DNA of 64,000 nucleotides from Arthrobacter beigongshangensis (GTDB lineage Bacteria > Bacillota > Bacilli > Bacillales_A > Planococcaceae), in contig NZ_JADHDX010000003.1 of the NCBI RefSeq assembly GCF_016820585.1, positions 62,001 to 126,000 of the forward strand, given 5' to 3'. This document shows, one piece after another, positions 15,560 through 25,678 of this stretch; position 1 is the first letter of the stretch, and each line of letters begins with the position of its first letter. A program made the translations under genes and the position numbers. Below the pieces are notes generated by a model. The model did not search any database, was not told where the DNA came from, and was given only the letters and a program-made list of their open reading frames with translations.

Positions 15560-17650
15560 ATGTATATTTCAGCTCGTGAAAAAGCAATCATTGAGATGTT
15601 GATCGACAGACAGCAAGAAGTAACTATTAAAGAGTTATCTGAGGATATCGACGTTAGCTCTCGAACGATTCATCGTGATTTAGATAGAATCGAAGAGCTT
15701 TTACAAAGTGCTCACCTGGAATTGTCGAGAAAAGCTGGGGTAGGCATTCTGATAATCGGCTCACAGCAAAATAAGGAAGACTTAAAAAAAGAGTTAAACA
15801 CGTTTACTTTTCGTGAATATACAGTAGATGAAAGACAAACAATGATACTTTGTATATTGTTCGAATCGTCCGAACCCGTGAAGCTTTTTGCTCTTGCCAA
15901 TGAATTGAGAGTGACGATTGCAACGATTAGTTCAGATTTACTCAAGTTAGAGGAGCTAGTGAAACCATTTGAACTGTCGATTGTGAAAAGAAGAGGCTAT
16001 GGTATTGAAATAAGTGGATCAGAGAAAGCGAAACGAAGGGCCATGAGCTATCTGATTGCCAAAACCCTCAAGGAAGACGAATTTTTATCACTGATTAAAG
16101 AGCGCATTGAAAAAAATTCTGTCAGTCAGGAAAATTCCATTTCAGAACGATTATTGCACTTGGTCGATCGGGAAAAATTATTAATTATCGAAAATGTTAT
16201 GCAGGACTTACAGCGGGTGCTTCCATTTCCCATTACGGACAGCGCATATGTTGGCCTGCTTGTTCACCTAGCATTGGCTATTGAGCGGATTCTAGTAGGT
16301 GAAAATATTGAGATGGATCAGATGTATTTGCAGCAGTTAAAAATGGAGCCAGAATTTAGTATTGCACAGGAAATTATCGAAAAAATGGCAGTACGTTTTC
16401 AAATTGACATACCGGAAGCTGAAATTGGTTATATAACGATGCATCTTCAAGGAGCTAAACTTCGTCATCATAAGGGGGAGCTACTTGAAGCGTCCAATTT
16501 GCAAACGGTTATGCAAGCGAATAAATTGATGCACTTCATTGAAGAAGCAACAGGTTTCGAATTGTTGAACGACGAGCCTCTTTTAGAAGGGCTTGTTGCA
16601 CATTTGAAACCAGCAATTTATCGAATCCGACAAAACATGGGTATTGCGAACCCGTTATTGCCAAGTATTCGCAAAGATTATGAGGACTTGTTTCAGCTTG
16701 TTAAAGAGGCAGTAGAAAAAGTGTTTCCGGAGTTACAAATTCCAGATGAAGAGATCGGCTTCTTAGTCATGCATTTCGGATCTGCATTGCTTAGCTCGAA
16801 AGGCGAAAGGGATTTAAAAGCATATGTTGTTTGTTCGAGTGGTATCGGAACTTCAAAAATGCTGATATCTCGACTTCAACGTGAAATTCCTGAAATTGTC
16901 GAAACCAAAAACGTTTCTTTATTCGAATTGAAAGAACTTCAAATTGAGGAAAGGGATTTGGTTCTTTCAACGATTTATTTGCATGACTTCCCAAGAGAGT
17001 ATATGATTATTAGTCCATTTATGACACCAGAAGAAATTAAGAAAGTACAGCTGTATGCGAGAAGACAGATGCTGATTAAAAAAGTAGCTCCCGCATCGAT
17101 AGAAAGTGATTCAACGATTGAAGAAATCATGAAGAAAATGAGCAAGATTCACTTATATTCAGGGGCTGCGTCTGTGTTATTGTCGAATTTTTTTCTGTCA
17201 TCTTATTCAGAAGCAATGACTGCAAAACAGTGCATCGGTGAAGCATGTATAGAATTGGAAAAGCAAGAAATCCTAACAGATGCTGAAATGATTGTAAATG
17301 CCGTATTTGAAAGGGAAGCAATCGGAGGGATTGGTATCCCAGGAACAAAACTGGCTTTGTTCCATACTCGTCATGAGCAAGTGTTGAAGCCTTCTTTCAC
17401 AATGCATTCACTTCAAAAGCCAGTTACTTTAAAAGCAATGGACGGGACAGATATTGAAGTGGACCAATTATTACTTTTGCTATCCCCCTCGCCTTATCAT
17501 GAACCTGGCTTGGAAGTACTTAGTTTAATTAGTACAATGATTATTGAAAATGAAAAGAGTATTGAGTTGTTTGAAGTTGGCGAAGAAGCTATAATTCATA
17601 CGTATATAGCTAAGAAATTTGAACAATTTCTATATGAAAAAACAAACTAA
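15560..17650 (+). CDS. mtlR: Mannitol operon activator MtlR (PRD regulator)
   Basis: MtlR activates the mannitol genes under control of PTS phosphorylation. The 696-residue protein has an N-terminal helix-turn-helix (ELSEDIDVSSRTIHRDLDRI, about 22-41), a second winged helix, two PRD domains with phosphorylatable His (LLVHLALAIERI; MHLQGAKL; LVAHLKPAIYR; LVMHFGSAL), a IIB-Gat-like domain with Cys in VVCSSGIGTSK near 420, and a IIA-Mtl-like domain with His in ALFHTRHEQ near 600. ATG 15560 follows GGGGTG by 7 bases. It sits between mtlA and mtlF. Confidence 0.95.
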   Translation: MYISAREKAIIEMLIDRQQEVTIKELSEDIDVSSRTIHRDLDRIEELLQSAHLELSRKAGVGILIIGSQQNKEDLKKELNTFTFREYTVDERQTMILCILFESSEPVKLFALANELRVTIATISSDLLKLEELVKPFELSIVKRRGYGIEISGSEKAKRRAMSYLIAKTLKEDEFLSLIKERIEKNSVSQENSISERLLHLVDREKLLIIENVMQDLQRVLPFPITDSAYVGLLVHLALAIERILVGENIEMDQMYLQQLKMEPEFSIAQEIIEKMAVRFQIDIPEAEIGYITMHLQGAKLRHHKGELLEASNLQTVMQANKLMHFIEEATGFELLNDEPLLEGLVAHLKPAIYRIRQNMGIANPLLPSIRKDYEDLFQLVKEAVEKVFPELQIPDEEIGFLVMHFGSALLSSKGERDLKAYVVCSSGIGTSKMLISRLQREIPEIVETKNVSLFELKELQIEERDLVLSTIYLHDFPREYMIISPFMTPEEIKKVQLYARRQMLIKKVAPASIESDSTIEEIMKKMSKIHLYSGAASVLLSNFFLSSYSEAMTAKQCIGEACIELEKQEILTDAEMIVNAVFEREAIGGIGIPGTKLALFHTRHEQVLKPSFTMHSLQKPVTLKAMDGTDIEVDQLLLLLSPSPYHEPGLEVLSLISTMIIENEKSIELFEVGEEAIIHTYIAKKFEQFLYEKTN

Positions 17651-17666
17651 TCGAGGAGCGTTTACA

Positions 17667-18104
17667 ATGACTTTACCTATTTTATCAACTGACAATATTG
17701 TGTTAAATAAAGGACTTGCAACAAAGGAGGAGGCGATTCGTTTTACAGGCGAACTCCTTGTTGAGAGAGGCTATGTAGAATCAAGTTATGTAGAAAAAAT
17801 GTTGGAACGCGAAGCGATGACATCGACGTATATGGGCAATTTTGTAGCAATCCCTCACGGAACAGATGATGCAAAGGAGCAAGTAAAGACATCAGGCATT
17901 GCCATTATTCAAGTGCCAGAGGGCGTTGACTTTGGAGATGGCAATATCGTGAAATTGATTTTCGGCATTGCTGGAAAAGGTGATGAGCATTTGGATATAC
18001 TTTCAAATATTGCCATCGTTGTTTCTGAAGAGGAGAATGTCGAAGCGATCGTTAAAGCAACTTCAAAAGAAGATATCCTGGCGTTCTTTGAAGGAGTGAA
18101 CTAA
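17667..18104 (+). CDS. mtlF: Mannitol-specific PTS enzyme IIA
   Basis: This 145-residue cytoplasmic protein passes phosphate from HPr to the MtlA IIB domain. The active His is in AIPHGTDDAK near residue 65. ATG 17667 follows GAGGAGCG; the coding frame stays open upstream into mtlR's end, where the two frames overlap without function. Two bases separate its stop from mtlD, implying one transcript. Confidence 0.96.
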   Translation: MTLPILSTDNIVLNKGLATKEEAIRFTGELLVERGYVESSYVEKMLEREAMTSTYMGNFVAIPHGTDDAKEQVKTSGIAIIQVPEGVDFGDGNIVKLIFGIAGKGDEHLDILSNIAIVVSEEENVEAIVKATSKEDILAFFEGVN

Positions 18105-18106
18105 TT

Positions 18107-19255
18107 ATGAAGGCAGTTCACTTTGGGGCGGGGAATATTGGAAGAGGATTTATCGGTAGTCTATTGTATCAATCCGGATTTGAAACTTGCTTTATCGATG
18201 TGAATAGCGAGCTCGTTGATTTGATTAATGAAAAACAGCAATATCGTGTGCAACTTGCGAATGAGTCGCAGGAGGAATACCTTGTTAAAAATGTGCGAGC
18301 TATTAACAGTGCAACGAATCCTGATCTTGTTGTCGAAGCGATTGCCGAAGCGGATTTTGTGTCGGCAGCAGTTGGACCGAATGTGTTGCCTCATATCGCA
18401 GTTTTATTGGCAAAAGGGCTGAAGGAACGCCTTGTTCAATCAGATAAGCCATTAACGATTATTGCTTGTGAAAATATGATTGGTGGTAGTGCTTTGCTCA
18501 AGGAGAAAGTCTATGAGCAGTTAGATGAGGCGGAAAAAGTTTCATTTGATGAACGTTTTAGCTTCCCAAATGCGGCGGTAGACCGTATTGTTCCGAATCA
18601 AACGAATGAAGATAAACTATTGGTCAAAGTCGAACCGTTTTATGAGTGGGTTGTGGATGAATCACAGATTAAGGGAGAAAATCCCCCAATTGAAGGGATA
18701 CTTTTTGTAAAGGATCTACAGCCGTATATTGAAAGAAAGCTGTATACCGTCAATACAGGTCACACGATGGCTGCTTATTTGGGCTATTTAGCAGGGATTG
18801 AGACCATTCATGGGACGTTGGCGAATGAAGAAATTAGAAGTTTTACGAAGAGTGCTCTGCAAGAAACAGGGAAGTTACTCATTGCCAAATATGATTTTAA
18901 TGAGCAAGCGCATGAGGAGTATATTCAAAAAATCATTGGCCGTTTCGCTAATCCGTTTATCGTAGATGATACAACGCGCGTGGGTCGTTCGCCTGTTCGA
19001 AAACTACAAGCAAATGACCGATTTGTCGGACCTGCTCAGCAATATGTAGATTTGTTTAAGGAAACTCCGAAGTATTTGGTCATCGGCATTGCCGCTGCAT
19101 TGCGCTACGATTATATGGAGGATCCAGATGCGAAAGTTGTACAAGAGGTCATTCAACAACAAGGTCTTCACCAGGCGATTGAAAGGTTTACAGGATTGAA
19201 ACCGGGATCAATGTTATTTGAAGCGATTGTTGAACAATATGAGCGTTTGAAGTGA
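18107..19255 (+). CDS. mtlD: Mannitol-1-phosphate 5-dehydrogenase
   Basis: MtlD oxidises mannitol-1-phosphate to fructose-6-phosphate with NAD. The 382 residues match the family length. The Rossmann motif AVHFGAGNIGRGFIG opens the protein; the polyol dehydrogenase signature region lies around FPNAAVDRIVPNQ near 160, and the catalytic Lys is in ERKLYTVNTGHTMAAYLGY near 210. It ends the mannitol operon and is followed by a terminator. Confidence 0.97.
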   Translation: MKAVHFGAGNIGRGFIGSLLYQSGFETCFIDVNSELVDLINEKQQYRVQLANESQEEYLVKNVRAINSATNPDLVVEAIAEADFVSAAVGPNVLPHIAVLLAKGLKERLVQSDKPLTIIACENMIGGSALLKEKVYEQLDEAEKVSFDERFSFPNAAVDRIVPNQTNEDKLLVKVEPFYEWVVDESQIKGENPPIEGILFVKDLQPYIERKLYTVNTGHTMAAYLGYLAGIETIHGTLANEEIRSFTKSALQETGKLLIAKYDFNEQAHEEYIQKIIGRFANPFIVDDTTRVGRSPVRKLQANDRFVGPAQQYVDLFKETPKYLVIGIAAALRYDYMEDPDAKVVQEVIQQQGLHQAIERFTGLKPGSMLFEAIVEQYERLK

Positions 19256-19270
19256 ATAAAGGGTAAATGA

Positions 19271-19300
19271 AAGCCGGGAGATTTTTCTTCCGGCTTTTTT
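19271..19300 (+). terminator. Terminator of the mannitol operon
   Basis: AAGCCGG pairs with CCGGCTT around an AT-rich loop, followed by TTTT. Confidence 0.85.
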
Positions 19301-19358
19301 GAGGAGCAGTAAAGTCATGAATTGCTAATAACTTTAAATTACAAGGAAAAGTTAAGAC

Positions 19359-19622
19359 CTAATTACGTTTAAATCGACTTGTTCTTTTTGATTTTAATCG
19401 TTGCATACGATCTTCAATGTCTTGCGAAATAGTCTGTGTTTTGTCCACATCTATCTGTAAAGCAATGATGCTATTGTCTTGAATATCGACCAAAAACCAA
19501 GTTCCCACACGACTGTCAACTGGCAGTAAAGCAGCTGGAACATGGAATTGCTGTTGCAATGCGTCAACGAGTATAAGTGCATCATTCGAATCTGTAAATC
19601 GATCGAGATAACCTGAATACAT
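19359..19622 (-). CDS. DUF3006 family protein
   Basis: The 87-residue protein starts MYSGYLDRFTDSNDALILVD and has a small beta-rich body, matching DUF3006 proteins. Its molecular role is not known. It starts 4 bases after the stop of the ComEC-like gene upstream, and these two families are often adjacent in Bacillales, which suggests shared function. The C-terminus is basic (RLKSKRTSRFKRN). Confidence 0.75.
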   Translation of the reverse strand: MYSGYLDRFTDSNDALILVDALQQQFHVPAALLPVDSRVGTWFLVDIQDNSIIALQIDVDKTQTISQDIEDRMQRLKSKRTSRFKRN

Positions 19623-19625
19623 GCT

Positions 19626-20756
19626 TTAACCTCCTACGCAGGCCAGTCCCTGCGATTTAATATCATGCAAGCGTCCGGGACCAATGCCTTTAATATTGGA
19701 GAGTTCATCGACGGTACGATAAGGTCTCAGCTTGATTAATGCATTTGCAAGGGCGGGTCCGATATGTGTGATTTCTTGAAGCTCTTCCGCATTGGCTGTG
19801 TTAATATCCAGACAGGATTTTCCTGCTGATGGAAAAGGAAGCGTACCTTGTTTTTGCGTCATAACCGTATAGGTTTCTCCATCTGTTTCCACGATAATCG
19901 TGCCATGTGTATCTGTCCCATAAAGCGGAATATTACTCACATTGAAGCGATCAATAACTTCAACATCGGGATGTCCATAAGAGTTATCTACGCCGGCAGA
20001 ATAAATCGCGATTTCGGGATTAACTGCTTGTACAAATTCAGGTGTACTTGATGTATTCGAACCGTGATGTCCGAGATGTAAAATCTTTGCTTGGATGTTT
20101 GCCCCGCTACTGAGGATCGCGTTTTCAGCCAATTGCTCAGCATCCCCAGTGAAGAGGAACGAAACTTCTCCATATTGTAACCGCATCGCGAGTGAATTAT
20201 TATTGGTATTGGCTGATAAAGCGTCGGGATGAAGAATTGTTATTTCGAGTGGTCCGATATCAAAGATTTCACCAATTTCAGGTTCATAATAATCGACATC
20301 GTGTTTTTCGATGGCCTCCAATGACTTCGCAAACACTTGTGAATTAGCAGTTTCCCCATTCATCCACACTTCAGTAACAGAAAAGTTTTCAATAATTTTA
20401 TCCAATTGACCGATATGATCTGCATGAGGATGGGTCACGGCAACGATGTCAATGTCTTTGATCTGTTGTGAATGTAGATAAGTGACCACATCAGAGGCGT
20501 TCCAATCTCCTGTATCAATGAGCAAATTGATGGTTTCATCTTGATCAATGAGCTGGAGCAAGGTTGCGTCTGCTTGTCCAACGTCTATGTAATGTACTTT
20601 CATTGTATCAGTTGGTTGTGAGACCTCTGTCGTGTCGCCAGTGTCTATCTCTACGTTGTCTAATTTAGATGCAGGTTCGATGTTGTTAGTTGAACAGCCA
20701 GAAAAAATAAGCAAACCAATAACTAGCGTAAGATAGGCGACTATGTTTTTGCACAT
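19626..20756 (-). CDS. ComEC/Rec2-like metallo-beta-lactamase lipoprotein with helix-hairpin-helix domain
   Basis: The 376-residue protein has a lipobox (FSGC, Cys21), a metallo-beta-lactamase fold related to the ComEC hydrolase domain (MKVHYIDVGQADATLL, HxHxDH in THPHADHIGQ near 109, GDAEQ, HHGSNTSS), and a ComEA-like helix-hairpin-helix pair at the end (DINTANAEELQEITHIGPALA). It is probably an extracellular DNA- or nucleotide-acting hydrolase tethered to the membrane. It lacks ComEC's membrane channel, so it is not the competence channel itself. Substrate is inferred only. Confidence 0.88.
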   Translation of the reverse strand: MCKNIVAYLTLVIGLLIFSGCSTNNIEPASKLDNVEIDTGDTTEVSQPTDTMKVHYIDVGQADATLLQLIDQDETINLLIDTGDWNASDVVTYLHSQQIKDIDIVAVTHPHADHIGQLDKIIENFSVTEVWMNGETANSQVFAKSLEAIEKHDVDYYEPEIGEIFDIGPLEITILHPDALSANTNNNSLAMRLQYGEVSFLFTGDAEQLAENAILSSGANIQAKILHLGHHGSNTSSTPEFVQAVNPEIAIYSAGVDNSYGHPDVEVIDRFNVSNIPLYGTDTHGTIIVETDGETYTVMTQKQGTLPFPSAGKSCLDINTANAEELQEITHIGPALANALIKLRPYRTVDELSNIKGIGPGRLHDIKSQGLACVGG

Positions 20757-20879
20757 AATAATAGTCCCCCTAAGTCATGATGTATTTTCTTCATTGTAAC
20801 AGATAGGGGATAGTACGTTCCATTAATGTTGTGTTAAAGTTAATAGACAATTGAAAAGTCTGGGATTGGAGGGAGATGC

Positions 20880-21398
20880 GTGAATAACAAGTTGTTTATC
20901 ATAGGAATCTTAAGCATTATTATCTTATTAAGTGGCTGCTTCAACAATGAAAAAACAAACGCCATCTATTTAATTCCTGAAGGCTATACGGGGCATGCAA
21001 TGGCATTTTATGATGTCAAGGGTGCGCCACAACTGACGTATGAAGGAGATTTTGCAGTTCATATCATCAATGAAGAAGGCTATTTTGCAACCTCGAAAAG
21101 TGATATGACATATGGCACTGTGACAGATCAGTATTATTTTGTTGATGAAAATGGGACAAGGACGCTTGCGGATAATCGTTGCATTCGGGTCCTTGGGACA
21201 GGTGGCTATGAGTCTTATGGCGAGGGTGATGAAGCGTTGGTAGATATTAAATACACGGGTATTGTTATTACTGAAGATTGTTCTGACGAATTTCCGTATG
21301 CGGTTGACAATTTTGAGGATGAGAAAAAACAAGCTACTTTGAATCGGGTATTGGACAAATATTATTCGATTCAGGATGAAAATAGTGGGAGTGAATAA
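20880..21398 (+). CDS. Lipoprotein of unknown function (possibly DUF6843)
   Basis: The 172-residue protein has a lipobox (LSGC, Cys20) and a beta-rich body starting AIYLIPEGYTGHAMAFYDVKG, which resembles DUF6843 proteins. No catalytic motif is evident. Start is GTG 20880 after GGAGGGAG. The stop is 2 bases before the aldehyde dehydrogenase, so they may be cotranscribed, though no functional link is apparent. Confidence 0.7.
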   Translation: MNNKLFIIGILSIIILLSGCFNNEKTNAIYLIPEGYTGHAMAFYDVKGAPQLTYEGDFAVHIINEEGYFATSKSDMTYGTVTDQYYFVDENGTRTLADNRCIRVLGTGGYESYGEGDEALVDIKYTGIVITEDCSDEFPYAVDNFEDEKKQATLNRVLDKYYSIQDENSGSE

Positions 21399-21400
21399 AT

Positions 21401-22819
21401 ATGAAAACCTATCACATGATCATTAATGGCGAAGAAGTTGGCGATGAGCTACCGGCTATCGAAGTAAGTAACCCTGCGACAGGACAAGTATTTGCGACTG
21501 TTCCGAAAGGAAGTAGCCAAGAAGCGACTTTAGCTGTTGATGCTGCTTATGCAGCATTTGAGGAGTGGTCGTGTTTGTCGGCTTATGAGCGAAGTGAATT
21601 GATTCGCAACTGGTATGATTTGATTAAGGAACAGACAGAAGACTTGGCAAGAACGATGACACAAGAGCAAGGGAAGCCACTTTCTGAAGCGCGTGGTGAA
21701 ATCAATTACGCCAATGGATTTATGGCCTGGTATGCAGAGGAAGGTAAACGAATTTACGGTGAGATTATACCTGCTACACAGCGCAATAAGCGTCTTTTTG
21801 TTCATAAACAGCCAGTTGGAGTGGCGGCAGTGATTACACCTTGGAACTTTCCAGCGGCGATGATTACGAGGAAAGTAGGGCCGGCATTGGCGGCGGGTTG
21901 CACGGTTGTCATTAAGCCGGCAGGGCAAACACCACTGACAGCCATCAAATTAGTCCAATTGGCTAAGCAAGCAGGTATACCGGATGGGGTCGTTAATATG
22001 GTGACGGGGGATTCCAAAGCAATTGGGGAAGCATGGTTGAAGGATTCGCGTGTCCGCAAACTAACATTTACAGGTTCAACGGAAGTCGGAAAGACATTAA
22101 TGCAAGGTGCGGCGGAAACCGTGAAAAAAGTATCGCTGGAACTCGGTGGGCATGCGCCGGCGATTGTTATGGAAGATTGCGATATGGATAAGGCGGTTGC
22201 AGGTGTGTTGGCAGCGAAATTCCGCAATGCGGGTCAAACCTGCGTTTGTATTAATCGCGTTTATGTGCAGGAATCAATTGCCGCGCTGTTTATTGACAAG
22301 CTTGTGGAAGCGACGAAGAAGCTGAAGGTAGGCAATGGATTAGATGCAGGTGTGGATATTGGTCCACTCATTGATGCTTCTGCGGTTGAAAAAGTACAAC
22401 AGCATGTCGATGATGCACAAGAAAAAGGGGCAGCCGTTGAACTAGGTGGCAGTGGGAAAGGTGGTCTGTTCTTTGAACCAACGATTTTGACAAACGTCAC
22501 GGATGACATGGTTTGTATGCAGGAGGAAACATTCGGTCCCGTACTGCCCATTAGTACGTTTGCGACGGAAGAGGAAGCCATCAGTCGGGCTAATGATTCG
22601 ATTTATGGGCTGGCAGCTTATGTCTTTACAGAAAATATTACGCGAGGTATCCGAATAACTGAGAAGTTGGAATACGGTATTATTGGTTTGAATGACGGAT
22701 TGCCCTCGACACCACAAGCTCCATTTGGAGGTTTTAAACAAAGCGGCCTAGGTCGTGAAGGTGGTCATCATGGCATCGATGAGTATGTAGAAGTAAAGTA
22801 TGTTTCGCTTGGTTTATAG
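21401..22819 (+). CDS. gabD: NAD(P)-dependent succinate-semialdehyde dehydrogenase type aldehyde dehydrogenase
   Basis: The 472 residues match the aldehyde dehydrogenase superfamily, closest in style to GabD (oxidises succinic semialdehyde to succinate). Cofactor-binding FTGSTEVGKTLM near 225, catalytic Glu in LELGGHAP near 249 and catalytic Cys in NAGQTCVCINR near 283 are present, as are ITPWNFPAAMI and QEETFGPVLPI. The second Cys two residues after the catalytic one matches redox-controlled GabD enzymes. The true substrate could be another semialdehyde; no GABA transaminase is nearby. Confidence 0.88.
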   Translation: MKTYHMIINGEEVGDELPAIEVSNPATGQVFATVPKGSSQEATLAVDAAYAAFEEWSCLSAYERSELIRNWYDLIKEQTEDLARTMTQEQGKPLSEARGEINYANGFMAWYAEEGKRIYGEIIPATQRNKRLFVHKQPVGVAAVITPWNFPAAMITRKVGPALAAGCTVVIKPAGQTPLTAIKLVQLAKQAGIPDGVVNMVTGDSKAIGEAWLKDSRVRKLTFTGSTEVGKTLMQGAAETVKKVSLELGGHAPAIVMEDCDMDKAVAGVLAAKFRNAGQTCVCINRVYVQESIAALFIDKLVEATKKLKVGNGLDAGVDIGPLIDASAVEKVQQHVDDAQEKGAAVELGGSGKGGLFFEPTILTNVTDDMVCMQEETFGPVLPISTFATEEEAISRANDSIYGLAAYVFTENITRGIRITEKLEYGIIGLNDGLPSTPQAPFGGFKQSGLGREGGHHGIDEYVEVKYVSLGL

Positions 22820-22827
22820 GCAACAAG

Positions 22828-22860
22828 AAAACCGGTCCAGCTCAATGGATCGGTTTTTTT
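22828..22860 (+). terminator. Terminator after gabD
   Basis: AAACCGGTCCA and TGGATCGGTTT form a stem followed by TTTT. Confidence 0.8.
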
Positions 22861-23008
22861 GTCGTTGAATACTGTTCGAGAGCAGGTTGAAAGTTAGCCA
22901 TAAGTATGATTGAAAATGGTATAGGGGCTGTCTTGAATTTCAGTTGGAGGTATAGATTGTCTTTTTTAAGTCAATTTTAGAAACAAAGTTAGTGATGAGG
23001 TGAATAAT

Positions 23009-24565
23009 GTGTTTCGCAAAAGATTCAATTCGACTTTTACAAGAAAACAGTCAGCAGTATCAGGTAAAGAAAATAAAGAAAGTGAAGAGAAAATGGGGAG
23101 CACAGCCCCCCTCTCAAAGAATGATTTCACTCAGATGGTGAGTAACGCTGTTCATCACACAGCTGATTTAAATATTAAATCAATACCTCCGAATGTAACG
23201 CTTATTTATATAGATACTTTAGTGGATGGTGAAGTGTTAAAAAATCACATTATTCAGGATTTAACTAAAAGTGAGGATCCCTCACCTGAAAGTATCCTAT
23301 CAAGCTTAGCTATTGCTCAAGTTAAGTTATCTTCCGACTTTGATAAAATCATTTCTGCAATGATGGACGGGAATGTGCTTATTCATGTTGAAGGGAACTC
23401 GGAAGTCGTATTAGCAAGTATCCCTACCAATGAATCTCGGGCTTTATCAGCACCAGAAAATGAGTCACAGGTAATTGGTTCGCAAGTCGCATTCAATGAA
23501 AGTCTGTCCACGAATGTTTCCTTGATTCGAAGGTATATAAAAAATCCGAATCTTTGCAATGAAAAAGTAGAAATCGGCAAGCGATCGAAGACAACGATTT
23601 CCATGCTATACATTAAAGATATTGCTTCTGAGGAAATGGTTAATACACTACGTCAAAGGATTACAGATCTTAATGTCGATTCTGTAGTAGATAGTGCAAT
23701 TCTAGAACAGTTGATAAACGACAACACTCTTTCAATTTTTCCGCAAATGCTACTAACAGAAAGACCGGATAAGCTTTGTGCTGAACTATTGAACGGTAAA
23801 TTAGGCGTCATCGTAGATGGAAGTTCCTTTGCAATTGTTTGCCCGCACTCATTTGTTGAGTTCTTCCAAAGTCAGGAAGATCTGAATCTTCGATGGCAGA
23901 ATGCTTCATTTGTCCGGTTATTAAGATTCAGTGCTGTCGTCCTATCTGTATTCTTAACCCCTTTATATGTGGCAGCTTTAACATTTCATTATGAAGTCAT
24001 TCCAGAAACGCTTGTAGTTCCACTAAGTGAATCAAGGGCTTTGGTTCCCTTCCCACCTTTACTAGAGGCACTGCTTATAGAAATTATTATTGAGCTCCTT
24101 AGAGAAGCTGGAGTTAGATTGCCGACAAAGGTTGGCCAAACTATTGGTATTGTTGGCGGTATTGTCATTGGGACGGCGGCTGTACAGGCCGGGATAACGA
24201 GCAATATTTTAATTATTATTGTTGCATTAGGGGCATTGTCATCCTTCACAACACCCAGTTACATGATGGGAAATGTCATCAGAATTATTCGATTTCCGTT
24301 AATATTATTAGCAGGATTTTGGGGCTTTTATGGCATTATGCTGGGGCTTTCTTTTATTTTAATTCACCTTTTGCGGCAATCCAGTTTGGGCTCTCCGTAT
24401 ACAGCACCATTTTATCCACCCCGACTACTTGATTGGCGGGATAGTCTTGTCAGATTACCGTTACCATTTACATTTAAGAGACCTTCAAATACCAGACCGA
24501 AAAATGAGGATAAATATGAGCCCGAACCGGTAAATCCTGAAAAAATTGAACAGAAGGTGAAATAA
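23009..24565 (+). CDS. Spore germinant receptor A subunit (GerA family)
   Basis: GerA-type A subunits sit in the spore inner membrane and bind germinants together with B and C subunits. The product has a hydrophilic N-terminal half (about 300 residues, with LIYIDTLVDGEVL and a second related lobe), a family-typical segment FVRLLRFSAVVLSVFLTPLYVA, then several membrane segments, a PFPPLLEALLIEIIIELLREAG block and a Pro-rich C-terminal tail. GTG 23009 lies 6 bases after GATGAGGTG; GTG 23000 is possible but overlaps it. Expression by sigma-G in the forespore is expected, not shown. First gene of a three-gene operon. Confidence 0.93.
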   Translation: MFRKRFNSTFTRKQSAVSGKENKESEEKMGSTAPLSKNDFTQMVSNAVHHTADLNIKSIPPNVTLIYIDTLVDGEVLKNHIIQDLTKSEDPSPESILSSLAIAQVKLSSDFDKIISAMMDGNVLIHVEGNSEVVLASIPTNESRALSAPENESQVIGSQVAFNESLSTNVSLIRRYIKNPNLCNEKVEIGKRSKTTISMLYIKDIASEEMVNTLRQRITDLNVDSVVDSAILEQLINDNTLSIFPQMLLTERPDKLCAELLNGKLGVIVDGSSFAIVCPHSFVEFFQSQEDLNLRWQNASFVRLLRFSAVVLSVFLTPLYVAALTFHYEVIPETLVVPLSESRALVPFPPLLEALLIEIIIELLREAGVRLPTKVGQTIGIVGGIVIGTAAVQAGITSNILIIIVALGALSSFTTPSYMMGNVIRIIRFPLILLAGFWGFYGIMLGLSFILIHLLRQSSLGSPYTAPFYPPRLLDWRDSLVRLPLPFTFKRPSNTRPKNEDKYEPEPVNPEKIEQKVK

Positions 24566-25678
24566 GTGAAAAGCTCTATGCAAATTAGTCCAAATGATAC
24601 GATTAACGCTTTTCTACTTTTTTTTATCATTCAAGCGATTCAAATTGGGGTTGGTCTACATGGTTTTCAGCGAATTATATACGAGGATGCCAAACAAGAT
24701 GCATGGATTTCTGTACTTCTTGCAGGTCTTGCCACAAATGTTATTGCTTTTTTTATGATTAAAACGTTGCAAATATATGGCTCGAATGATCTATACGGCA
24801 TTCATCAAGATATATTTGGTAAATGGATAGGGAGCTTTTTCAATATACTCTTCATTCTTTATTGTTCAGGTTCATTCTTTACCGTGTTAAGAAACTATAT
24901 TGAAGTCATTCAGACATGGGTTTTTCCTGACTTGAGTACCTGGTTTCTTGCTAGTACATTGCTGTTAATCGTAATTTATACGTTTACGGGTGGCTTGCGA
25001 GTGATTGTGGGTATTTCTTTTTTTAGTGTTGTACTGGCTGTATGGCTTATCCCGTTATTGGCTTTTCCACTAAAGTTTATGGAACCCCGAAATCTCCTTC
25101 CTGTTTTAGAGGCAAACATGGGCGAAATATTGAAAGGTGTGAAATCCATGACGTTTACCGTTATAGGATTTGAAATGATATATGTGATTTATCCCTTTGT
25201 TAAGGATAAAGAAAATACAAAAAAACATATTCATCTGGGCTTGTTCGTGACGACTCTGATTTACCTCACCGTCATGTTAATTTCGTTGACGTACTTCAGC
25301 GGCGAACAATTAACTAAAACTATATGGGGGACTTTGTCTTTATTCAGTATTGTTAAATTACTGTTCGTAGAGCGAATTGAGTATTTAGTAGTTTGCTTTT
25401 GGATGTTGATTATTTTACCGAACCTTTGCTTGTTTGTGTGGGCTGCATTTCGCGGAACGAGGCGCCTGATAAAGATAAGTGCGAATAAATTCGTCTGGAT
25501 ATTCGCTTTCATCATCTTCATGATTAGCTTAACTTTTAAAACTCGCACGCAAATAAATACGTTTAACGATTACTTTAGCCGATTAGCATTTTACATTGTT
25601 TTTGTGTATCCGATCCTCTTGTATGTTATTGCGGCGATAAAAAAGAAATTTAAATCACATAAGGAGCAAAGTGAATGA
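24566..25678 (+). CDS. Spore germinant receptor B subunit (endospore amino-acid permease family)
   Basis: This 370-residue protein has about ten hydrophobic segments and belongs to the APC-like GerAB/Spore_permease family, thought to bind the amino-acid germinant. The early block IQIGVGLHGFQRIIYEDAKQDAW is typical. Start GTG 24566 lies immediately after the A-subunit stop, with AGAAGGTG upstream, and its stop overlaps the C-subunit start (ATGA at 25675-25678). Confidence 0.93.
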   Translation: MKSSMQISPNDTINAFLLFFIIQAIQIGVGLHGFQRIIYEDAKQDAWISVLLAGLATNVIAFFMIKTLQIYGSNDLYGIHQDIFGKWIGSFFNILFILYCSGSFFTVLRNYIEVIQTWVFPDLSTWFLASTLLLIVIYTFTGGLRVIVGISFFSVVLAVWLIPLLAFPLKFMEPRNLLPVLEANMGEILKGVKSMTFTVIGFEMIYVIYPFVKDKENTKKHIHLGLFVTTLIYLTVMLISLTYFSGEQLTKTIWGTLSLFSIVKLLFVERIEYLVVCFWMLIILPNLCLFVWAAFRGTRRLIKISANKFVWIFAFIIFMISLTFKTRTQINTFNDYFSRLAFYIVFVYPILLYVIAAIKKKFKSHKEQSE